A model generated the notes under the pieces. The model ran no database searches and was not told where the DNA came from. It saw only the letters and a list, made by a program, of their open reading frames with translations. A DNA stretch of 64,000 bases from Oscillospiraceae bacterium. GTDB taxonomy: Bacteria > Bacillota > Clostridia > Oscillospirales > Ruminococcaceae. Of the stretch, positions 28,164 to 35,427 are shown one piece after another. Location of the stretch: NCBI GenBank assembly GCA_009783205.1, contig WRHO01000002.1:1-64000 (forward strand), in the 5' to 3' direction. Made by a program: the position numbers and the translations under genes. Each line of letters starts with the position of its first letter. The first letter of the stretch is position 1.

Positions 28164-30785
28164 TTAATCATTATCCGAATCTTTTTCATTGTTGTCATTG
28201 TTATCGTCGTCATTTGCGTCGTCTGCTTCTGCTTCTGCTTCTGCTTCGATTTTTTCGCTTTTCTCCTCCTGTTCGGCTAAGAGGATATCCTCCTCATTTG
28301 CCTCTTCAACCTCTTCAAGCTCGGCAGAATCGTCATGCTCGGTGCGCGTAAAGGTCACAACTCGCCCCTCGGGTGAAAGCCGCATAACCCGAACGCCCGT
28401 AGCATACCTGCTCATTACCCGCAAATCGTTGGCGCGGATTCGAATAATAATCCCGTCGTCGTTTATCAAAATAACGTCATCATCTGAATAAAGCGTTCTA
28501 ATCCCGCATACATATCCTTTTTCGTCGTTTACCTTATAATTCATAAGTCCGAAGCCGCCGCGGTTTTGCTTACGATAGCTGTCTAATGCCGCCCGCCTTC
28601 CCATGCCGCGGTCTGTAACGGTGAGTATGGTTGAGCTTTCATCATAAACCTTAGCCGCCCCAATAATATAATCTCCGTCGCGAAGCTTAATTGAACGCAC
28701 ACCACGCGCAATTCTCCCCGATGCGCGGACAATTGATTCTACAAAATGAATCGCTCTGCCGTTTCGGGTCGCAACAATTACCGAGCTGTCCCCTTCGGTC
28801 AAATGTGCCGACGCGATTTCGTCTCCGTCAACGAGCGTAATTGCACGCAACCCGTTTTTTCGGACATTTTTGTACTTAGAAAGCGGCGTTCGTTTAATTA
28901 AACCGTTTTTTGTTACGCACACGAAGAATTTATTCTCGGCAAAATCGGACGTTTTCATCATAGCGGCAATGCGCTCCTCCGGCTGTAGTTGCAGAACATT
29001 TACTATATTAGTCCCCCGCGACTGTTTCGAGCCTTCGGGAATCTCATAACATTTAAGGCGGTACATATTTCCCATATTTGTAACAAATAAGATAAAATCG
29101 TGACTCGACGCCAAGAACATATCCTCAACAAAGTCCTCATCACGCTGTTTCATACCCGAAACGCCTCTGCCTCCGCGTTTTTGAAGGTTATAGGTTTCTA
29201 CGGCTTGTCTCTTTATATAGCCTATGTTTGTATAGGTCAAAACGCTTTCTTCTACCGGAATCAAATCCTCAATATCGACCTCACCGCTGACCGCTTCGAT
29301 AGATGTGCGGCGTTCGTCGTTGAATTTGCGACGAATCTCGTCTAACTCATCTGAAATAACCTTAAATATCGCGGTTCTGTCTGCGAGTAATGTCTCAAAT
29401 TCGCCCACCTTTATTTTTAATCCCGCTAATTCTTCTTCTATGTCTATTCTGCCTAATTTTGTCAATTGAATAATCCTCATTTGTGCAATAGCGTCCGCCT
29501 GTGCTTCGGTTATACCGAATCGTTCCGTTAAACGCAATTTCGCTTGTGCGGGGTCGTCGGACGAGCGAATAATGCTTATTACCTCGTCGGTATTATCAAC
29601 GACGACCATAAAGCCTTCGAGTATATGTGCGCGGGTTTGCGCTTTCTTTAAATCAAATTTTGTTCTTCTTACAACAACCTGTTCCTGAAAATCAATATAA
29701 TGCTCGAGCATTTGTTTGAGATTGAGAATACGCGGCTCGCCGTCAACCAAAGCGAGCATAATAACGCCGACGGTCTCCTGTAATTGGGTATAGCTGTAAA
29801 GCTTGTTCAATATAACATTTGCGTTTGCGTCTTTTTTCAACTCGAGAACAATTTTCATACCGTTGCGGTCGGACTCGTCCCGTAAGGTTGCCACACCATC
29901 GAGCCGTTTATCGCGTATTAATTCGCCCATTTTCTCCTGCATACGGTCAATATTTACCATATACGGTATCTCGGTTATAACAATACGGGTGTGGTTCTTT
30001 TCTTCAACGATGTCGGCTTTTCCGCGAAGTATTATTTTACCCCTTCCGGTATAATATGCCGAGCGTATTCCCGAATGTCCCATTATAATTCCGCCGGTGG
30101 GAAAATCGGGGCCTTTCACTACCGACATAAGCATATCAATCGGTATTTCTTCACCCGATAACAACATTAGCTGTAGCGCGTCGATAATTTCACCCAAATT
30201 ATGCGGAGGTATATTTGTAGCCATACCTACGGCTATTCCGGTTGAACCGTTGACCAACAAATTTGGAAAGCGACAGGGTAAAACGGACGGCTCTAATTGT
30301 TTTTCATCATAGTTAAGAATAAAATCGACGGTGTCCTTGCCTATATCCGCGAGCATTTCTGCGGATATACGAGCGAGCCTCGACTCGGTATATCTGTAGG
30401 CGGCGGCTTTATCGTCGCCCATCGAGCCAAAGTTACCGTGTCCTTCTATAAGAGGGTATCTTAACGAAAAACTTTGTGTCATACGTACTAATGCGTCATA
30501 AACGCTTTGGTCGCCGTGAGGGTGATACGAACCCAAAACGGCACCTACCGTCTTAGCACATTTGCTGAACGGTTTATCGTGAGTCAACCCCTCTTCAAAT
30601 TGTGTGTATAAGATTCTACGGTGAACCGGTTTTAAGCCGTCGCGTACATCGGGGAGGGCGCGGGCAACAATAACCGACATTGAATATTCAAGGAACGAAC
30701 GCTTCATTTCCTGTTCAATATCAACCTGTACCAATTTTTCGTCTTCGTGAAGCTTTACCTTATCAATATCTCTTTCAAAGTCCAT
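28164..30785 (-). CDS. gyrA: DNA gyrase subunit A
   Basis: Breakage-reunion subunit of gyrase, 873 residues. Catalytic Tyr132 is in AAAYRYTESR. The quinolone-resistance region reads HPHGDQSVYDALVRM, so the residue matching E. coli Ser83 is Gln93, while the Asp87 equivalent is kept. The C-terminal beta-pinwheel has the GyrA-box-like KQNRGGFG. The last ~50 residues are a long acidic tail (EAEAEAEADDANDDDNNDNN). It is not downstream of gyrB but is divergent from dnaA across the origin region. Own promoter at 30824-30852. Confidence 0.96.
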   Translation of the reverse strand: MDFERDIDKVKLHEDEKLVQVDIEQEMKRSFLEYSMSVIVARALPDVRDGLKPVHRRILYTQFEEGLTHDKPFSKCAKTVGAVLGSYHPHGDQSVYDALVRMTQSFSLRYPLIEGHGNFGSMGDDKAAAYRYTESRLARISAEMLADIGKDTVDFILNYDEKQLEPSVLPCRFPNLLVNGSTGIAVGMATNIPPHNLGEIIDALQLMLLSGEEIPIDMLMSVVKGPDFPTGGIIMGHSGIRSAYYTGRGKIILRGKADIVEEKNHTRIVITEIPYMVNIDRMQEKMGELIRDKRLDGVATLRDESDRNGMKIVLELKKDANANVILNKLYSYTQLQETVGVIMLALVDGEPRILNLKQMLEHYIDFQEQVVVRRTKFDLKKAQTRAHILEGFMVVVDNTDEVISIIRSSDDPAQAKLRLTERFGITEAQADAIAQMRIIQLTKLGRIDIEEELAGLKIKVGEFETLLADRTAIFKVISDELDEIRRKFNDERRTSIEAVSGEVDIEDLIPVEESVLTYTNIGYIKRQAVETYNLQKRGGRGVSGMKQRDEDFVEDMFLASSHDFILFVTNMGNMYRLKCYEIPEGSKQSRGTNIVNVLQLQPEERIAAMMKTSDFAENKFFVCVTKNGLIKRTPLSKYKNVRKNGLRAITLVDGDEIASAHLTEGDSSVIVATRNGRAIHFVESIVRASGRIARGVRSIKLRDGDYIIGAAKVYDESSTILTVTDRGMGRRAALDSYRKQNRGGFGLMNYKVNDEKGYVCGIRTLYSDDDVILINDDGIIIRIRANDLRVMSRYATGVRVMRLSPEGRVVTFTRTEHDDSAELEEVEEANEEDILLAEQEEKSEKIEAEAEAEADDANDDDNNDNNEKDSDND

Positions 30786-30823
30786 AATCTGTATATTCCT
30801 TAATAATTAAATAATCATTTGAT

Positions 30824-30852
30824 ATTATAACATTTTTTGGAATAAATGTCAA
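30824..30852 (-). promoter_or_regulatory. SigA-type promoter of gyrA
   Basis: On the minus strand: TTGACA (30852-30847), 17-bp spacer, TATAAT (30829-30824), a full consensus match. Its -35 is about 25 bp from the -35 of the divergent dnaA promoter. Confidence 0.82.
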
Positions 30853-30874
30853 GTATAAATAAAATTTACAAAAA

Positions 30875-30895
30875 TTGTTGAATTTTCTTCAACAA
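30875..30895. promoter_or_regulatory. Palindrome overlapping the dnaA promoter
   Basis: Perfect inverted repeat TTGTTGAA-TTTTC-TTCAACAA. It covers the -35 and most of the spacer of the dnaA promoter. Its TTCAACA half resembles the TTWTCAACA boxes in the dnaA-dnaN gap, so DnaA autoregulation is a reasonable guess. Confidence 0.55.
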
Positions 30896-30906
30896 TATGG
30901 TATGAT
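30878..30906 (+). promoter_or_regulatory. Promoter of dnaA
   Basis: TTGAAT (30878-30883), 17-bp spacer, TATGAT (30901-30906). The predicted start near 30913 excludes the ORF-track TTG at 30875 and supports a start codon at 30926 or, better, 30962. Confidence 0.62.
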
Positions 30907-30961
30907 GATTGTATATGCCAAAGTAATGAAACAAAAAGAAAACAAAAAGGACTTTAATATA

Positions 30962-32323
30962 ATGAATTCATTTGAAGAAATTTTCAATTTAATGAAAAAA
31001 AATTTAGATATTACCGAGGTTGCGAGAAAATCGTGGATTGACCCTATAAAACCGCTTAAAATGAACGGAAATACCGCTTTTCTTTATGTTCAGGCGGCTT
31101 TCGTCAAACAAATTATTCAAGAAAACTATATTCATATATTCAAAAAACATTTTAAAGACATTTTAGGCTTTGAGGTTGATATAAAGGTACAATGTGATGA
31201 AGACCTTTCCCCGGAGCAAAGACTCGTGATAAATCCTATCCCCGAATTAGAGGACGATAAGCTTATTGTAGAAAGGCTTACACAATCCCTCGAGAGCAGT
31301 AATTATCAACATACCTTCGACACATTTATTGAAGGGGCGAGTAATCAATTGGCATATGCCGCCTGTAAAGCCGTTGCCGGGGGACAAAAACAAAATAATT
31401 ACAATCCTTTATATATATACGGAAACTCGGGATTGGGAAAGACGCATCTTCTTTCGGCGGTGAAGAACGAAATAAACAAGAATAATCCCGAATTAGACAT
31501 AAAGCTCGTCCCCGCCGATAACTTTATAAACGATTTTGTCAATTCTATAAGAATAGACAATATGGCGGATTTTAAAAATAAGTACAGAGGTGCCGACGCC
31601 CTCTTGGTAGACGATGTACAGCTTTTTTCGAGAGCAAAGGAAAGTCAACATGAGCTTTTTAACATTTTTAATGAGCTTCACGGTAACGGAAAACAAATTA
31701 TACTGACCTCCGACCGTCCCCCTAAGGAAATAAATAATCTCGACCAAAGATTAAAAACGAGATTTGAGTCGGGGTTAATTGCGGATATAGCCGTTCCGGA
31801 ATTTGAGACGCGATTGGCTATTATACAAAGAAAAGCAAAGCTTATGAACTTAGAAATGAGCAATACTATAGCCGAATTTATTGCCGAGAAGCTAAAAAAC
31901 AATATTCGTCAATTAGAGGGTGCTATTATTAAAATGAACGCTTTATCGGTGGTTACCGGAATTACCCCCACAATGACTATGGCGCGAAACGTAGTAGAAG
32001 AAATCATTGACGACGAAAAGAATATTCCCGCGCCGTTAACGGTTGAAAGGGTTATAAACGAGGTTGCGAGTATATACGGAATCTCCGAGGACGATATACG
32101 TTCAAAAAAGAGGAGCGCGGATATATCGACCGCGAGACAAATCGCAATCTATGTCGTTCATAAAATAACAAAGCTCTCATATGTGGAAATAGGAAAAGAA
32201 TTTGGGAACAGAGACCATTCTACCATTGTATATGCAATTAATAAGGTTAAGGACATTATTGTGAAAGATAAAGGATACAGAGACACTATTGAGGATACTA
32301 TAAGGAACGTGGAAAATTTATAA
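30962..32323 (+). CDS. dnaA: Chromosomal replication initiator DnaA
   Basis: Binds origin boxes and opens the duplex. Domain I is at residues ~1-85, the AAA+ domain has Walker A GNSGLGKTH (154-162) and Walker B LLVDDVQLF, and the C-terminal box-binding helix-turn-helix includes the signature FGNRDHSTIVYAINK. About 453 residues from ATG 30962, the normal length. That start has an AAAAGGA site and gives MNSFEEIFNLMKKNL, a typical DnaA opening; ATG 30926 is the alternative. It heads the dnaA-dnaN-S4-recF-remB-gyrB cluster. Confidence 0.96.
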   Translation: MNSFEEIFNLMKKNLDITEVARKSWIDPIKPLKMNGNTAFLYVQAAFVKQIIQENYIHIFKKHFKDILGFEVDIKVQCDEDLSPEQRLVINPIPELEDDKLIVERLTQSLESSNYQHTFDTFIEGASNQLAYAACKAVAGGQKQNNYNPLYIYGNSGLGKTHLLSAVKNEINKNNPELDIKLVPADNFINDFVNSIRIDNMADFKNKYRGADALLVDDVQLFSRAKESQHELFNIFNELHGNGKQIILTSDRPPKEINNLDQRLKTRFESGLIADIAVPEFETRLAIIQRKAKLMNLEMSNTIAEFIAEKLKNNIRQLEGAIIKMNALSVVTGITPTMTMARNVVEEIIDDEKNIPAPLTVERVINEVASIYGISEDDIRSKKRSADISTARQIAIYVVHKITKLSYVEIGKEFGNRDHSTIVYAINKVKDIIVKDKGYRDTIEDTIRNVENL

Positions 32324-32556
32324 AAAATTTAACAAAGTTTTTGTTTTTCAACCGGCAACCTTTCAACATTTTAAGAAACGCAATATTTATCAACATTTTC
32401 AACATAGTTTTAAACATCATAAACTAAAAATTTTTCTGCGGTACAAAAAGAAAAGCTCGACTTTTCTACACTTCTAACATTACTATAACTACAACAAATA
32501 AATATATATGATTTATTATAAATAATTCAAAAAATTCAAAATCAAAGGAGTCTTTT
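32324..32556. other. oriC: Candidate replication origin (dnaA-dnaN gap)
   Basis: The gap between dnaA and dnaN is where many Firmicutes carry oriC. It has adjacent 9-mers TTATCAACA (32387-32395) and TTTTCAACA (32396-32404), plus CTTTCAACA (32360-32368), each close to the DnaA box TTATCCACA but with A for the second C. An extremely AT-rich stretch (about 32490-32545) follows and could be the unwinding element. No perfect TTATCCACA was seen. The assignment rests on position and base pattern only. Confidence 0.55.
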
Positions 32557-33666
32557 ATGAAATTCTCGGTGGACAAAAATTTTTTTTACGAGGCTGTGTC
32601 ATCTGCTTCAAAGGCTTGTGCCTTAAAATCCGCGCTTAATATACTCGACGGTGTGCTTCTTAATTTAACCGACAATGTATTAACCGTTACCGGTTATGAC
32701 TTGGAAATAGGTATAAGGGTATCAATAGAGGTTGACGGTCAAAATGACGGTAATGTTGTTACCGACCCGCGATTACTTTCCGAAATGGTGAAGAAAATGC
32801 CGGGTAATATTGTTAATTTCGAATTGATTGAGGGTAAAAGCATTAAGATTACATCGGGGAAATCAAAGCTCAGTCTCCCCTGTAAATCCGGAGAAGAATT
32901 TCCCAATATAATAGAAATCCAAAAAGACGTATCCTTTGATATAAGCGAAAAGCTTTTAAAGGAAATGCTTTTAAGGGTGGGGTTTGCCGTTTCGAGAACG
33001 AGTCAGGAACTCGAATGTATAAAAATGGAAATAGAAGATAACACTTTTTATTCGGTAGCAACAGACGGAAACAGATTAGCCGCAAAATACTGTAATATAC
33101 AAAACGAGAATATAAACTTCACCATTCCGGATAAAGCGGTTTCTTCTTTGATAAAGAGCCTTTCCGATTCGGGCGACGATGATGCAACGGTTAATATTGC
33201 CGTCGACAAGAATCAAATATGTGTGTCTAAGAGAAACTATGTATTAATTTCGAGATTACTCGAAGGAAAGTTTGTTAATTACAGAAGGATTATTGAATCG
33301 GATTTTCCGCGCGTTTTAAAATTAAACCCGCTCGAATTGATTAAATCAATGGACAGATGTCTTCTTTTAATGAGCGATAAATTAAAAATCCCCGTAACCT
33401 GTTCCATAATAAATGATATTATGAAAATATCGTGTAAGACAACCCTCGGCTCAATTGATGAGGAAATACCTATTGTAATAAAAGAGGGTGATTTTACAGA
33501 TTTTAACATTAATTTTAATCCTCGATTCATGTTAGAGGCTTTGCAAAAGGTTAATACCGAAGAAATAATGATAAGCTTTGACGGAGTATTAAAGCCTTTT
33601 AAAATTACACCGCTCGACGATAACGGAGATTTTATATTTGTAATAGTACCGATAAGAAGCGGTTGA
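32557..33666 (+). CDS. dnaN: DNA polymerase III beta sliding clamp
   Basis: Ring-forming processivity clamp, 369 residues, close to the usual 366-380. It starts MKFSVDKNFFYEAVSSASKA, a typical DnaN opening, and ends with FVIVPIRSG, matching the conserved PMR-type C-terminus (here PIR). The three clamp folds of about 120 residues are consistent with length. The ribosome site AAAGGAG precedes the ATG. Position directly after dnaA and before the S4 gene and recF is the classical order. Confidence 0.95.
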   Translation: MKFSVDKNFFYEAVSSASKACALKSALNILDGVLLNLTDNVLTVTGYDLEIGIRVSIEVDGQNDGNVVTDPRLLSEMVKKMPGNIVNFELIEGKSIKITSGKSKLSLPCKSGEEFPNIIEIQKDVSFDISEKLLKEMLLRVGFAVSRTSQELECIKMEIEDNTFYSVATDGNRLAAKYCNIQNENINFTIPDKAVSSLIKSLSDSGDDDATVNIAVDKNQICVSKRNYVLISRLLEGKFVNYRRIIESDFPRVLKLNPLELIKSMDRCLLLMSDKLKIPVTCSIINDIMKISCKTTLGSIDEEIPIVIKEGDFTDFNINFNPRFMLEALQKVNTEEIMISFDGVLKPFKITPLDDNGDFIFVIVPIRSG

Positions 33667-33667
33667 A

Positions 33668-33704
33668 GGCGAGTGCCGGGAGAGGTTTTCGGAGGTTGCC
33701 TAAA
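33668..33704 (+). repeat. End fragment of the MITE-like repeat
   Basis: Starts GGCGAGTGCCGGGAGAGG and ends GGAGGTTGCCTAAA. It matches the minus strand of 61210-61246 at 35 of 37 positions. It lies in the short gap between dnaN and the S4-domain gene. Confidence 0.8.
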
Positions 33705-33716
33705 GTGAGGTAAAAA

Positions 33717-33932
33717 ATGACAGAAGTTTATATTAAACCGCCTTTTATTAAGCTTGAACAATTCTTAAAATTTGCGGGAGCCGTTTCAACCGGCGGTGAA
33801 GCTAAAAATCTAATTTTTGACGGCTTTGTTACCGTTAATGATGATGTTTGTTTGATGAGAGGGAAAAAATTATTTGAGAATGATGTGGTTAAGCTTAATA
33901 ATGATGTGTATATATGTAAGTTTAAAGTTTAA
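33717..33932 (+). CDS. yaaA: S4-domain RNA-binding protein, YaaA type
   Basis: 71 residues, essentially a lone S4 fold: IKLEQFLKFAGAVSTGGEAK and NLIFDGFVTVNDDVC give the conserved helix-helix-strand with the Val-Asn that contacts RNA. Short S4 genes sit between dnaN and recF in most Firmicutes and are named yaaA (rlbA). The role is unresolved; ribosome association has been suggested for the family. recF begins three bases after the stop, so translation is probably coupled. Confidence 0.9.
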   Translation: MTEVYIKPPFIKLEQFLKFAGAVSTGGEAKNLIFDGFVTVNDDVCLMRGKKLFENDVVKLNNDVYICKFKV

Positions 33933-33935
33933 ATA

Positions 33936-35063
33936 ATGATACTGAAAAAAATAAGGGTTAAGAATTTTCGTAATATAAAAGCCGCCGAATTGGAATTTGG
34001 TTCAGGGGTTAATGTTTTTTACGGCGATAACGCACAAGGGAAAACAAACCTTTTAGAAGCCGCGGCAATCGTTTTGGGCAAAAACTTTCGCAATATTCGA
34101 AAAAACGATATTATTCCGTTTGATAACGATAAAGCTTTGACAGAGATTGATTTATTTTATGAAAACGAATCGGTTTCTTCAAAGCTAAACCAAATATCTT
34201 ATCGCGCGGATAGTGAAAAAAGCAGTTTGGAAATTAATTCGATTCCGATAGAAAAAGCAAAAAGATTATACGGAAAATATAAATATGTGACTTTTATACC
34301 CGACGAGCTTGAAATAATAAAGGGTTACCCCGCATTAAGAAGAACTTATTTAGACAATATTGCGATTATGCAAAACGCCGTTCACAGAAATTTTTTAAGT
34401 GAATATAAATATGCTTTGAAGCAAAGATGCGCCGCTTATTTTGAACGCAATCCGGTAATGGACAAAATGCTCGATATATGGGACGATATTTTAATTAAAC
34501 AGGGGATTAATTTAACCTACGGAAGATTAAAGTATCTGTGCTTAATTGAAAAGTATACCCCAAAGATATATAGAGAGCTTTCGGACGGCGAGGAATTGGG
34601 CATATGTTATTTTAGCGACATATACGGTGAAATATCATCGGTTGATAGTAATAATAAAGAAAAATTATACAATATGTATAAAGAAAAATTGAGGGCCTCC
34701 GCTTTAGTGGGACAATCGGCACAAATGCCCGGGGCGCACCGAGACGATATTTTGTTCACTATAAATGGAAATTCTGCACGAAATTATGGCTCACAGGGAC
34801 AACTGCGAAGTATCGCCGTTTCTCTTAAATTGGCAGAAGCGGAAATAATCCGCGAATTTAATAAGGAAAATCCAGTTGTTCTTTTAGATGAGGTTTTGAG
34901 CGAATTAGACGAGAAAAGGCGACGGTTTATTATAAAACATTTTGTTAATTCACAAGTTTTTATTACATCGTGTAATGTTAACGATTTAATCAACGATATA
35001 GAAAATATAAGGATATGGAGCGTGAATGAAGGAGATTTTTCATTATCTTCATTTGGGGAGTGA
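33936..35063 (+). CDS. recF: DNA replication and repair protein RecF
   Basis: SMC-like ATPase of the RecFOR pathway that helps load RecA at gapped DNA. Walker A is FYGDNAQGKTNLLEA (residues ~27-41), the signature region is GSQGQLRSIAVSLKLAEAE, and Walker B is VVLLDEVLSELDEKRR. Length 375 is usual. Its 3' end overlaps the remB-like gene by 38 bases, a strong sign of a single operon. Confidence 0.95.
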   Translation: MILKKIRVKNFRNIKAAELEFGSGVNVFYGDNAQGKTNLLEAAAIVLGKNFRNIRKNDIIPFDNDKALTEIDLFYENESVSSKLNQISYRADSEKSSLEINSIPIEKAKRLYGKYKYVTFIPDELEIIKGYPALRRTYLDNIAIMQNAVHRNFLSEYKYALKQRCAAYFERNPVMDKMLDIWDDILIKQGINLTYGRLKYLCLIEKYTPKIYRELSDGEELGICYFSDIYGEISSVDSNNKEKLYNMYKEKLRASALVGQSAQMPGAHRDDILFTINGNSARNYGSQGQLRSIAVSLKLAEAEIIREFNKENPVVLLDEVLSELDEKRRRFIIKHFVNSQVFITSCNVNDLINDIENIRIWSVNEGDFSLSSFGE

Positions 35064-35298
35064 TGTTACCGTTCATAGTGATGATTTAATAGGAATATTT
35101 GATATAGAACGTGTAACGGTCAAAAAAGCCGTCAACGAGTTTTTAAAAGCCAAACAAAAAAGCGGAAAAATATATTATGTATCGCTCGACCTTCCGAAAA
35201 GCTTTGCGGTTGTTTCGGGCGGCGAGGACGAAGATAAGGTTTACGTTACAAATGTTTCGACGCTTACTTTAAAGAAAAGATTGAAAAAAAGTAAATAA
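35026..35298 (+). CDS. remB: RemB/RemA-family (DUF370) regulator
   Basis: 90 residues of the DUF370 family. FHYLHLGSDVTVHSDDLIGIFDIE is the family's opening, with the conserved DLIGIFD. In B. subtilis the recF-gyrB gap carries remB (yaaB), whose paralogue RemA activates biofilm matrix genes. The longer C-terminal half matches the RemB rather than RemA form. Embedded in the 3' end of recF. The regulatory target here is unknown. Confidence 0.85.
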   Translation: MKEIFHYLHLGSDVTVHSDDLIGIFDIERVTVKKAVNEFLKAKQKSGKIYYVSLDLPKSFAVVSGGEDEDKVYVTNVSTLTLKKRLKKSK

Positions 35299-35330
35299 TA
35301 TGGTAAAATTTATCCGTTAAGGAGAGGTTT

Positions 35331-35386
35331 GAATAAAAGCTGGCAGGGGTGGCTCTGCCGCCCCGAAGCTGGATAGGTTTTTATTC
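35331..35386 (+). other. Long nested hairpin in the gyrB leader
   Basis: GAATAAAAGCT pairs with a downstream AGCT and TTTTTATTC, enclosing the strong inner stem GGGGTGGC-TCT-GCCGCCCC (35346-35364). It lies between remB and the repeated leader module of gyrB. It has no T-run, so it is not a normal terminator; transcript processing, attenuation or translation control are possible. Confidence 0.55.
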
Positions 35387-35389
35387 GTA

Positions 35390-35427
35390 GAGGTTTTGTG
35401 CCTCGGAAAGGTATGGTTATAAAAATG
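35390..35427 (+). repeat. Repeated leader module (copy upstream of gyrB)
   Basis: GAGGTTTTGTGCCTC, then GGAAAGG, then ATGGTTATAAAAATG. The stem is GAGG/CCTC here rather than GAGC/GCTC at holA and speB, a change on both sides that keeps pairing. The two in-frame ATGs give the optional N-terminus MVIKM. Confidence 0.72.
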
